Assembly: GCF_011762155.1 (NCBI RefSeq)
Contig: NZ_JAASQL010000001.1
Span: 744,001 to 808,000, forward strand
Direction of reading: 5' to 3'
From: Wenyingzhuangia heitensis
Lineage (GTDB): Bacteria > Bacteroidota > Bacteroidia > Flavobacteriales > Flavobacteriaceae
Length of the DNA stretch: 64,000 nucleotides
The translations under genes were made by a program, and so were the position numbers. Under the pieces are notes generated by a model. It was not told the DNA's origin and did not search any database. It worked only from the letters and a program-made list of their open reading frames with translations. Of this stretch, positions 16,175 to 25,978 are shown piece by piece. Within the stretch, counting starts at the first letter, position 1. Each line of letters starts with the position of its first letter.

Positions 16175-17692
16175 TTACGATTTTATAACAGTTAAATGTG
16201 GTAGAGGTTTATCGTGCTTATGCAGGTTTGTATCTAAATCTATTAACGTTAATTCTATTTCTTTATTTGCTGCTTTAATGGCAAAATCTTGAATGATTTC
16301 AATAATATCCAAATGTATAAATTGTGTTTTAGTTGCATTGATGGTTACCTTACTTTTTTGAGGGATTTTGTCTAATACTTTTAAAACAGAAGCTTTGTTT
16401 AAAAAAGTAACATCTTCAGATAATTCAATATTATAAGATCCAGTATCTCCGTCTTTAGAGTGCTCCAAGAAATAGGGGATTTTGTAATTATTTCTTAAAA
16501 TAATAAAAATAGCCACGGCAATACCTAAACCAATACCCATTAATAAATCGGTAGCTACAATACCCACAATAGTTACTACAAAGGGAATAAATTGATCTAA
16601 TCCTTCTTGATACATTTTTTTAAAGGTAGAAGGGTTTGCTAATTTGTAACCTACAATTAATAGAATAGCGGCTAATGTTGCTAATGGAATTTTGTTAAGT
16701 AACGTAGGGATTAATAAAATACTAATAAGCAATAACAGTCCATGGAATATAGTCGCTGTTTTTGTTTGTCCACCTGCCTGTTGATTGGCAGAACTACGTA
16801 CAATAACTTGTGTTACTGGCAAACCACCAATAAGACCTGCACACATATTTCCAACACCTTGTGCGATTAATTCTTTATTAGTAGATGTAGTTCTTTTCTT
16901 CGGGTCTTGCTTGTCTGATGCTTCTACACAAAGCAAAGTTTCTAAACTAGCTACAACAGCAATTACAATTGCTGTTTTGTAGACAGCAGCTGAGGTTAAT
17001 CCTTTGGCAAAATCAGGAAAGGTAAAGTTGTTGAAAAATTCCTGAGGACTAGTTGCTACTGGAATTTTAACTAAAAAATCTGAACTAATAGGGAATACAA
17101 AAATTTGTAATAATATACCAACTGTAACCGCTAACAATGCACCAGGAATAATAGCCAAAAAGCTAATTTTTTGAATAAATTTTGTTTGCCAAATCAATAA
17201 AATAGCTAAAGAAATTGCGGTAATAATGGCTACGTTAAAGGTAATTCCTGTTTTAATAGCTTCAAAATTAGCAGCACCTAAAGCGTTAGGTATTTGTTTA
17301 TAAAAAATTAAAATACCAATACCTGCTAACATTCCTTTAATTACTGATGAAGGAAAGTAATAGGCAATAATACCAGCTTTTAAAACTCCCATAAGTAATT
17401 GTAGCAATCCCGCCAAAATTACACTAACTAAAAATATTTCAAAACCACCAAGATCTGTTATTGCATTTAAAACAATAACGGCCAGTCCTGCTGCGGGTCC
17501 ACTTACTCCTAAAGCAGAGTTACTAAGAGAACCTACAACAACACCTCCAATAATTCCACTAATAATTCCAGAGTATAAAGGAGCACCAGATGCTAAAGCA
17601 ATTCCTAAACATAAAGGAAGTGCTACTAAAAAAACTACAATACTTGCAGGAAAATCTTTAGATAGATTTTTTTTAAAACTTGATAAATTCAT
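16175..17692 (-). CDS. SulP family anion transporter with STAS domain
   Basis: A 505-residue protein with 10-12 hydrophobic helices (residues 15-400) and a C-terminal cytoplasmic STAS domain (about 415-500). The SulP motif PLCLGIALASGAPLYSGIISG is at about residues 26-46, and GLIGGLPVTQVIVRSSAN at about 290. The family carries sulfate, bicarbonate or other anions. The adjacent carbonic anhydrase points to bicarbonate (BicA-like), but the substrate cannot be read from sequence alone. It is probably the first gene of a two-gene operon with the anhydrase. Confidence 0.88.
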   Translation of the reverse strand: MNLSSFKKNLSKDFPASIVVFLVALPLCLGIALASGAPLYSGIISGIIGGVVVGSLSNSALGVSGPAAGLAVIVLNAITDLGGFEIFLVSVILAGLLQLLMGVLKAGIIAYYFPSSVIKGMLAGIGILIFYKQIPNALGAANFEAIKTGITFNVAIITAISLAILLIWQTKFIQKISFLAIIPGALLAVTVGILLQIFVFPISSDFLVKIPVATSPQEFFNNFTFPDFAKGLTSAAVYKTAIVIAVVASLETLLCVEASDKQDPKKRTTSTNKELIAQGVGNMCAGLIGGLPVTQVIVRSSANQQAGGQTKTATIFHGLLLLISILLIPTLLNKIPLATLAAILLIVGYKLANPSTFKKMYQEGLDQFIPFVVTIVGIVATDLLMGIGLGIAVAIFIILRNNYKIPYFLEHSKDGDTGSYNIELSEDVTFLNKASVLKVLDKIPQKSKVTINATKTQFIHLDIIEIIQDFAIKAANKEIELTLIDLDTNLHKHDKPLPHLTVIKS

Positions 17693-17757
17693 ATAGTTTC
17701 ATTTAAAAATGGATAATAAATATACTGCCTAGTTTACATGTGTAATTAGACAATATA

Positions 17758-17785
17758 ATAGTAACAACACTTAGACTGTTACTAT
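17758..17785 (-). terminator. Possible terminator hairpin after the small exported protein gene
   Basis: ATAGTAACA and TGTTACTAT form a nine-base stem with a ten-base loop just past the stop of the 17791-18123 gene. The following sequence is AT-rich but lacks a clean T-run, so termination is uncertain. Confidence 0.4.
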
Positions 17786-17790
17786 GTTAA

Positions 17791-18123
17791 TTAAACTAAA
17801 AATGAAAGATCGGGTGGTGGAGTATGAACCTTTAAGTAAGGTAGCGTAATTTTTAATGGAGAGTAAAAAATACAACTTAAACGAATAGAGTTGTAGTTCT
17901 CTTCTGACGAATCTTGAAAAGAGCTATATTTAGTATATACTTCTTTTCCTGCTTTAGATTCTTTTTCGTGAGATTCTTCTTCTAAAAGTTGTTGTGATGT
18001 TGTTTTTTTAGCCATGTCAATAGAATCAATGGCAGCTTTTAAAGAAGGAGCAAACACAACAGAAAAAACCATGCATAGCATTACCATGATGTTTAATAAG
18101 TTGTATTTCTGCTGTGTTTGCAT
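17791..18123 (-). CDS. Small hypothetical protein, possibly membrane-anchored
   Basis: A 110-residue protein I do not recognise. A hydrophobic segment at about residues 11-30 (IMVMLCMVFSVVFAPSLKAA) could be a signal peptide or an N-terminal anchor. It is followed by a charged, Glu/Lys/Ser-rich stretch (residues 35-75) and a C-terminal PYLKVHTPPPDLSFLV tail. One Cys lies near residue 84. It starts 12 bases after the stop of serS and is likely cotranscribed with it. The PPPDL ending resembles that of short exported Bacteroidota proteins, but no function can be inferred. Confidence 0.6.
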   Translation of the reverse strand: MQTQQKYNLLNIMVMLCMVFSVVFAPSLKAAIDSIDMAKKTTSQQLLEEESHEKESKAGKEVYTKYSSFQDSSEENYNSIRLSCIFYSPLKITLPYLKVHTPPPDLSFLV

Positions 18124-18135
18124 TCTTTGTAAATA

Positions 18136-19410
18136 TTAATTTATAAAATCAAATCCTGTATAAGGTACTAAAACTTCAGGTATTTTAATTCCGTCAGCCG
18201 TTTGATAGTTTTCTAAAATAGCAGCCAATACTCTTGGTAAAGCCAGGGAACTACCGTTCAAAGTATGTGCCAATGTGCTTTTACCCTCTGCGTTTTTATA
18301 TCTTAGTTTTAAACGATTTGCTTGAAAAGTTTCAAAGTTAGATACAGAGCTGATTTCTAGCCATCTGTCTTGTCCTGCAGAAAATACTTCAAAGTCATAC
18401 GTTAAGCTAGATGTAAAGCCTAAATCTCCTCCGCATAAATTTAAAATACGATAAGGTAACTCTAATTCGGCTAAAATCACTTTAATATGATCGACCATAC
18501 CATCCAAAGCAGTAGCAGAACGGTCTGGGTGTTCTATTCTAATAATTTCTACTTTGTCAAACTGATGTAGTCTGTTTAAACCACGTACATGTGCTCCGTA
18601 AGAACCAGCTTCACGTCTAAAACATGGAGTGTAACCTGTTAAACAAATAGGAAAATCCTCTTCTTTTAAAAGTTCATCTCTAAAAATATTAGTCATTGGT
18701 ACTTCTCCTGTAGGGATCAAGTATAAATCATCTATAGTAGAGTGATACATTTGTCCCTCTTTGTCGGGTAATTGACCTGTTCCCATTCCAGAAGCCTCAT
18801 TTACCAAATGTGGTACTTGAGTTTCTTCGTAACCTGCAGCAGTATTTTTATCTAAAAAATAATTGATTAAAGCACGTTGCAAACGAGCACCCTTACCACG
18901 GTATACAGGAAAACCAGCTCCTGTAATTTTATTACCCAATTCAAAATCAATTAAATTGTATTTTTTAGCCAATTCCCAGTGTGGCAATTTGTTTTCGTTT
19001 AAAGTAGGAATGGTACCTTCTTCAAATATAGTTTCATTATCGTCTTCAGAACTTCCTGAAGGAACTATTTGATTCGGGATATTTGGGATGCTATATAGTA
19101 AATTTAATAAATTGCTTTCTGCAGTATTAAATTGTTCTTGTAATTCTTTGGATTCTGTTTTTAATTTTCCAGATTTCTCTTTTAATAAATTGGCTTTTTG
19201 AGTTTCTCCAGACTTATAAAGCATTCCAATTTCTTTATTTAAATTGTTGGAGGTTGCTAAAATGGTATCTAACTGAACTTGAACACTTCTTTTTAATTCG
19301 TCTGTAGCTAAAACATCATTAATAATAGCTTCTGCGTTTTTAAAGTTACGTTTAGCCAAACCAACTAATACGCTTTCTTTGTTTTCTCTAATAAAAGGGA
19401 CTTGTAACAT
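18136..19410 (-). CDS. serS: Seryl-tRNA synthetase
   Basis: A 424-residue class II aminoacyl-tRNA synthetase charging tRNA-Ser. It has the N-terminal antiparallel coiled-coil arm (residues about 30-105), motif 2 around CFRREAGSYGAHVRGLNRLHQF (about 265-286) and motif 3 near TLNGSSLALPRVLAAILENY (about 385). Length is typical. It lies 63 bases downstream of ribF on the same strand. Confidence 0.97.
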   Translation of the reverse strand: MLQVPFIRENKESVLVGLAKRNFKNAEAIINDVLATDELKRSVQVQLDTILATSNNLNKEIGMLYKSGETQKANLLKEKSGKLKTESKELQEQFNTAESNLLNLLYSIPNIPNQIVPSGSSEDDNETIFEEGTIPTLNENKLPHWELAKKYNLIDFELGNKITGAGFPVYRGKGARLQRALINYFLDKNTAAGYEETQVPHLVNEASGMGTGQLPDKEGQMYHSTIDDLYLIPTGEVPMTNIFRDELLKEEDFPICLTGYTPCFRREAGSYGAHVRGLNRLHQFDKVEIIRIEHPDRSATALDGMVDHIKVILAELELPYRILNLCGGDLGFTSSLTYDFEVFSAGQDRWLEISSVSNFETFQANRLKLRYKNAEGKSTLAHTLNGSSLALPRVLAAILENYQTADGIKIPEVLVPYTGFDFIN

Positions 19411-19473
19411 ACCTGTGAAATTATTTGCGACAAAGTTAAACTTTCCGTTGAAACACAGAAATAATCTTAGTGT

Positions 19474-20421
19474 TTAAGATGTTTTGTTTTTTAACATTGA
19501 TTGAATGTAGATTAGGCTGTTTTTTTTGTCTACAGCAAGTTGATTTTTAAGGTTTTGGATGGAGTGAAATTTTTCTTCATCTCTTAAAAAATGTAAAAAT
19601 TCTATTCTAATGTCTTCTCCATATATATTAAAGTCAAAATTAAAAAGATGTGCTTCTATCGTTTTGTCTTTTCCGTTAACAGTAGGTCTATTGCCTATGT
19701 TTAACATTCCGTAATACAATTCATCTTTGTGAATGGCCTTAATTACATAAACCCCGTTTTTGGGAGTCAATTTGTAGGTTTCCGAAATTTCTATATTGGC
19801 GGTTGGGTAGCCTATCGTGTTTCCTAATTGTTGACCTTTTACAACAATACCGTTCACAAAAAAAGGTTTGGTTAGGTATTGGTTTGCAATTTCTATTTCT
19901 CCTGTTTGTAACGCTGTTCTAATTTTGGTAGAACTAACTGCGGTGTTGTTAATGTCTTGAGCCTTGATTTCTTTAATTTTAAAATCAAAAGTATGACTGT
20001 AGTCTGTTAGTTGGTCAAAATCCCCTTCTCTGTTTTTTCCAAATCTATGATCATAACCAATAACTAATTCTTTAACATTTAATTTGGTCACTAAAACATC
20101 TCTAACAAAATCAAAAGCTGTAAGGTTAGAAAAATCTCTATCAAAAGGCTGAATAACTAAATAGTCTAGGTCTGTGTTAGATAAAATAGCAATGCGTTCA
20201 TCAATAGTGTTAATTAATCGAATAGAATTATCCGATTGCACCACCATTCTTGGATGAGGAAAAAAAGTAAGTAATACAGACTTTAGACCTTTTGATTTGG
20301 CAGCTTTAAATAGTTGATCTAAAATTTTTCTATGACCAACATGTACTCCATCAAAAGTCCCAATAGTAACAACTGTAGCTGTGTTTTCAGGAAAATTATT
20401 ATAGTTGTGAATTACTTCCAA
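19474..20421 (-). CDS. ribF: Bifunctional riboflavin kinase / FAD synthetase
   Basis: A 315-residue enzyme making FMN from riboflavin and then FAD. The N-terminal adenylyltransferase domain has TIGTFDGVHVGHRKILDQL (about residues 20-38, with the HxGH-type nucleotide motif) and IGYDHRFGKNREGDF. The C-terminal kinase domain has GNTIGYPTANI (about 204-214) and NGVYVI. The ATG at 20421 gives the usual short N-terminus. It is the first gene of a ribF-serS operon. Confidence 0.96.
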   Translation of the reverse strand: MEVIHNYNNFPENTATVVTIGTFDGVHVGHRKILDQLFKAAKSKGLKSVLLTFFPHPRMVVQSDNSIRLINTIDERIAILSNTDLDYLVIQPFDRDFSNLTAFDFVRDVLVTKLNVKELVIGYDHRFGKNREGDFDQLTDYSHTFDFKIKEIKAQDINNTAVSSTKIRTALQTGEIEIANQYLTKPFFVNGIVVKGQQLGNTIGYPTANIEISETYKLTPKNGVYVIKAIHKDELYYGMLNIGNRPTVNGKDKTIEAHLFNFDFNIYGEDIRIEFLHFLRDEEKFHSIQNLKNQLAVDKKNSLIYIQSMLKNKTS

Positions 20422-20439
20422 TTGCTATGTATTTATTCA

Positions 20440-20447
20440 CAAAAATA
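20440..20447 (-). promoter_or_regulatory. Putative -7 element for ribF-serS
   Basis: On the minus strand this reads TATTTTTG, a match to TAnnTTTG, ending 19 bases before the ribF start codon. No clear -33 TTTG is present at the expected distance. Confidence 0.4.
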
Positions 20448-20577
20448 GGAATAGTATTTTTAAATAATTTGATGACAGCACAGAAATAATTAAGGAATTA
20501 TATAAAAAACAAAACAATTTATTAGCATTTGTTTATTTTTTGTATTTTGTAGAGTGAACAACTATATTCTTATTTAT

Positions 20578-23508
20578 ATGAAAATCAAACTAACAACTAT
20601 TTTTTTCGTTCTATTTAGCATAGGCCTTTATGCACAACATACCGTAGTGGTTAAAGGTCGGGTTCTAGATAAGCGAGATAAAGCCACAATTAACATGGCT
20701 ACGGTCAAGGTTTTGGGAACTTCTTTGAATACAATTGTAGATGGTAATGGGGATTTTGTATTAGAATTAAAACAATCTCCTCCTATTAAGATTACAATAC
20801 AGGCAATAGGCTATAAAGATTATAATTATGTAATTACAGCTAAAGAAGAGGAATTAACGGTTTTGTTAGAAGAGGACATCACAAGTTTAGATGCTATTGT
20901 ATTATCGGCTTCTAGAACACCAGAACGTGTTTTTGAATCTCCAGTGTCTGTAGAAAGAATGGGCTTAACGGCAATAGAAAACACAACATCACCTAGCTTT
21001 TATGATGGATTAGAAAACATGAAAGGGGTAGATGTAAGCACAGGAGGGCTAACCTTTAAATCGATAAATACAAGAGGTTTTGCTGCTATAGGAAACACCC
21101 GTTTTGTACAGTTAGTAGATGGAATGGATAATTCTTCGCCAGGTTTAAACTTTCCGCTAGGGAATTTAATAGGATTAAATGAATTAGATGTGCAATCAGT
21201 AGAATTATTGCCAGGGGCTTCTTCGGCTCTGTATGGTGCCAATGCCTTTAATGGAATTATGTTTATGACAAGTAAAAGTCCTTTTACACACGAGGGAACA
21301 AGTGTTTACGGAAAAACAGGAGTGACCAATTCTGAAAACACAGGAGTGAATGAATTTGTAGATGTGGGGATTAGAGTTGCAAAAAAAATAAATGACAGAT
21401 TTGCAATTAAGTTTACTTCTTCATTGCTAAAAGGAACCGATTGGTTTGCCTCCGATTCTAGGAATATAAATAAAGACGGAAAGGTTATAGACGGGAATCG
21501 TAGTAATACTTTAAACTATAATGGAATAAATATTTATGGAGATGAGTTTACAAATCCAACGGATGTTGGTTTTGGGTTTGCCTCTAGAACAGGATATGCA
21601 GAACAGGATTTAATCAATTCTGATACGGATAGTTTTAGAGCTTCCTTTTCAGCACATTTTAAACCCATCAAAAATAATGATGATACTGAAGTGATTTTGA
21701 GTAGTAAATTTGGTACAGGAAATACTATTTATCAAGGAGCAAGCAGGTACGCTTTAAGAAACTTTATTATGCACCAACATAAACTAGAAATTCAATCTAA
21801 GCATTTAATGATTAGAAGTTATGTAACTCTAGAAAATGCTGGAGACTCTTATGATATTCGTTTTGCGGGAGTTAACACTTTACGTGCAGAAAACTCTGCT
21901 GTAAAAGCATACAATCAAGTAAATGGAACAAGTTTGTCTGTAGATGAGTTGTGGTTTGGTACATACGGAAATGCTATGGCTGGAAACGTATCTGGTGTTT
22001 CTGGAGGAGATATTGTAGCTGCAAGAGCCGCTGCTGATGCTTCTTTTAGAACAGATCCTAATAGTGCTGAGTTTAGGGCTATCTTTAATTCAGTTATAAA
22101 TAATTCAGATTTAACACAAGGAGCAAAGTTTGTAGATAGTTCTAAATTATGGCATTCTGATATTAATTATAATTTTAAAGAGTTGATAGATTTTGCAGAA
22201 GTACAAATAGGAGCTTCTGCACGTAGGTATGATTTAAATTCTGAGGGGACTATTTTTACAGATACAAAAACAGAAAATATTACTTATGATGAGTTTGGAA
22301 TATATACACAACTACAAAGAAAGTTTTTAGAAGATAGGTTAAAATTAACAGGTTCCTTACGTTTTGACAAGGCTCAAAATTTTAATGGAAACTTTTCTCC
22401 AAGAGCTTCTGTTTCTTATAATGTAGATAGTGAAAGAAATCATAATATAAGAGCTTCTTTTCAAACAGGATTTAGAAATCCAACGACTCAAGATCAATAT
22501 ATTGGGCTGTATTTAGGAAATACCATCTTAATTGGTTCTGCAAACGACAATCCACAACGATATAATAGAGAATTTAGTGTAAGTTCACAAGCAGGACAGT
22601 TTGCAGCAGGCGGAACTAGTATAAATTTTAATGGGTTGCAAGGATATACAAATTCATTTACAAGGTCATCTGTAGAGCTTTTTGCAGATGAAGTGGAAAA
22701 AAGAGCTACAGAAATTGTGGTGAATTCAGGAGGAACTACCTCAGTTAGCGATGCGAAACAACAGGCAGCTGCAGAGAAATCAGGATTGTTAACACAATCT
22801 AATGTAGATTATATAGAGCCAGAGCAAGTAAAATCTTATGAGTTTGGGTATAGGGGTAGATTGTCAAAAAATACAGTTTTAGATTTTAGTGCATATTACA
22901 ATCAATATAAAAACTTTATAGCCTTAATAACAACGGTGGCTCCTTTGTATGGTGATGTTTCGGCAGGTGTTACTTTGGCAGAATTACAAAGTTCTGATCC
23001 TATAAATAATTCAAAACTATTGTTAAATGCAATTTCAGAAGGAGAATATACTCCCACTACATTGTATTCTAATACAGATGCAGATGTAGCATCCTATGGT
23101 ATAAATATTGGGATTGAAACCAAAATTATAGGGAATTATGATTTTGGAGTAAATTATGCATATGCAAAACAAGATTTTAATCAAGCAGATGATCCTGATT
23201 TTGAAACAGGGTTTAACACTCCAGAACATAAAGTAAAAATGTCTTTAGGCAATAAGGATATATATAAAGGACTCGGTTTTGGTTTAAATGTACGTTGGCA
23301 AGACAAGTTCTACTGGCAATCTAGTTTTGTAGATGCTCAAATTAATGCAAGAACGTTGGTAGATTTACAGTTTATGTACAATATTATTCACTGGAATTCT
23401 AAAATAAAAGTAGGGGGAGCAAATATATTTGGAAATGAATATGAATCTGCTCCAGGATCAGGAACAGTAGGTTCTCAATTTTATGGATCTTGGACCTATA
23501 ATTTTTAA
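20578..23508 (+). CDS. TonB-dependent outer membrane receptor with carboxypeptidase-regulatory-like domain
   Basis: About 976 residues from the ATG at 20578. The upstream GTG start adds eight residues before an otherwise perfect signal peptide (MKIKLTTIFFVLFSIGLYAQ). A CarboxypepD_reg-like domain (about residues 25-105) precedes a plug domain (IVLSASRTPERVFESPVSVE; LPGASSALYGANAFNGIMFM) and a long beta-barrel ending in SWTYNF. Such receptors import iron chelates, vitamins or oligosaccharides using TonB energy. There is no SusD partner next door, and the ligand is unknown. Confidence 0.9.
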   Translation: MKIKLTTIFFVLFSIGLYAQHTVVVKGRVLDKRDKATINMATVKVLGTSLNTIVDGNGDFVLELKQSPPIKITIQAIGYKDYNYVITAKEEELTVLLEEDITSLDAIVLSASRTPERVFESPVSVERMGLTAIENTTSPSFYDGLENMKGVDVSTGGLTFKSINTRGFAAIGNTRFVQLVDGMDNSSPGLNFPLGNLIGLNELDVQSVELLPGASSALYGANAFNGIMFMTSKSPFTHEGTSVYGKTGVTNSENTGVNEFVDVGIRVAKKINDRFAIKFTSSLLKGTDWFASDSRNINKDGKVIDGNRSNTLNYNGINIYGDEFTNPTDVGFGFASRTGYAEQDLINSDTDSFRASFSAHFKPIKNNDDTEVILSSKFGTGNTIYQGASRYALRNFIMHQHKLEIQSKHLMIRSYVTLENAGDSYDIRFAGVNTLRAENSAVKAYNQVNGTSLSVDELWFGTYGNAMAGNVSGVSGGDIVAARAAADASFRTDPNSAEFRAIFNSVINNSDLTQGAKFVDSSKLWHSDINYNFKELIDFAEVQIGASARRYDLNSEGTIFTDTKTENITYDEFGIYTQLQRKFLEDRLKLTGSLRFDKAQNFNGNFSPRASVSYNVDSERNHNIRASFQTGFRNPTTQDQYIGLYLGNTILIGSANDNPQRYNREFSVSSQAGQFAAGGTSINFNGLQGYTNSFTRSSVELFADEVEKRATEIVVNSGGTTSVSDAKQQAAAEKSGLLTQSNVDYIEPEQVKSYEFGYRGRLSKNTVLDFSAYYNQYKNFIALITTVAPLYGDVSAGVTLAELQSSDPINNSKLLLNAISEGEYTPTTLYSNTDADVASYGINIGIETKIIGNYDFGVNYAYAKQDFNQADDPDFETGFNTPEHKVKMSLGNKDIYKGLGFGLNVRWQDKFYWQSSFVDAQINARTLVDLQFMYNIIHWNSKIKVGGANIFGNEYESAPGSGTVGSQFYGSWTYNF

Positions 23509-23585
23509 ATTTTTCAAACTAATAGTCAGTAGATTGAATTAAATTACATTATAATTAAAAACACGTCTATTTTTTTATAAAATGA

Positions 23586-23616
23586 GTTGTGTGCAATGAT
23601 AAAAAAATTATCTTTG
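23586..23616 (+). promoter_or_regulatory. atpD-atpC promoter
   Basis: GTTG at 23586-23589 is followed after 19 bases by TATCTTTG at 23609-23616, a full TAnnTTTG match with the ideal Bacteroidota spacing and one mismatch in the -33 box. The 5' untranslated region would be about 60 bases. Confidence 0.65.
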
Positions 23617-23656
23617 CACACACTTAAATACGTGAAATCATTTAAGGAAAAACTAG

Positions 23657-25192
<1,536 letters not shown>

Positions 25193-25214
25193 TCAATAAA
25201 TAATTTGCAACGAG

Positions 25215-25283
25215 CAATTAACAATATGTTTTAATTGACCATTTGTAAAGTATTGAACATTGCTAATTATTAATTGTTAATTG
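25215..25283 (+). repeat. Inverted repeat in the atpD-atpC gap
   Basis: CAATTAACAAT (25215-25225) and ATTGTTAATTG (25273-25283) are perfect 11-base inverted repeats about 47 bases apart, inside a 98-base spacer rich in TAATTG motifs. In RNA they could close a large AU-rich stem. It may be a remnant of a dispersed intergenic repeat. Confidence 0.6.
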
Positions 25284-25290
25284 ATAAAAA

Positions 25291-25584
25291 ATGTATTTAG
25301 AAATAGTATCACCAGAAGCTGTATTGTTTTCATCAGAAGTAGATTCTGTATTAGTTCCTGGAGTGCAAGGAGAGTTTCAAATGTTGAATAATCACGCAGC
25401 TATCGTTTCTGTTTTAGGAAAAGGTATTGTTAAAATTCACGTACATACTCAAGAGCATTTAGAGTTTGATGAATTGTCTGGAATGGTAGAAACCGAAAAT
25501 GATGATGATAAAATCTTAACACTAAAAATTAAGAGTGGAACTGTTGAAATGAAAGACAATAAAGTAACGATTTTAGCAGATTAA
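25291..25584 (+). CDS. atpC: F1F0 ATP synthase subunit epsilon
   Basis: A 97-residue epsilon subunit, shorter than the roughly 130-residue E. coli form. It keeps the N-terminal beta-sandwich (MYLEIVSPEAVLFSSEVDSV; PGVQGEFQMLNNHAAIVSVL) but ends soon after it, so the inhibitory C-terminal helical domain appears to be missing. This short form is common in Bacteroidota. It is encoded 98 bases after atpD. Confidence 0.93.
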   Translation: MYLEIVSPEAVLFSSEVDSVLVPGVQGEFQMLNNHAAIVSVLGKGIVKIHVHTQEHLEFDELSGMVETENDDDKILTLKIKSGTVEMKDNKVTILAD

Positions 25585-25603
25585 AACTCTCAAAATAAAA
25601 TAA

Positions 25604-25640
25604 TAAAAAACGCTATCTATATTCTAGATAGCGTTTTTTA
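25604..25640 (+). terminator. Intrinsic terminator after atpC
   Basis: AAAAAACGCTATCTA and TAGATAGCGTTTTTT form a perfect 15-bp stem with a five-base loop and a terminal T-run. Confidence 0.88.
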
Positions 25641-25978
25641 TTTTAGAAACTATATTATGAATTTTAGTAAAAATAAGCACACATCTTTATAGAAAAACGA
25701 ATACCATAAAATGACTAGAATTAAAGCTGTTAACTTTTTTGCTTATGGAAATATTATTTTTAGAATGCTGTTATTTAATTAAATAATAGGTTTAATTGTG
25801 TTTTTAAAGAGAAAAAACCACTTAATTTATTATTAATGTTTTTTTATTGTTATTTATTAAGAATATATTAAAATTTTATATAAAAACTAACACTAGTTAT
25901 TTTATATGGTTTAAATGATGTAATTTTGTGACACCTCCCCATACCCGTTTAATGTGTAGTTGATTGATAAATAAGGCA
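25641..25978 (+). promoter_or_regulatory. Gene-free stretch with a -7-like element before the OmpA/PD40 gene
   Basis: The roughly 340-base stretch is very AT-rich and shows no convincing ORF. TAATTTTG at 25921-25928 matches TAnnTTTG, but no good -33 box lies 19 bases upstream. The predicted transcript would have a leader of about 45 bases. Nothing else was recognised here. Confidence 0.4.
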
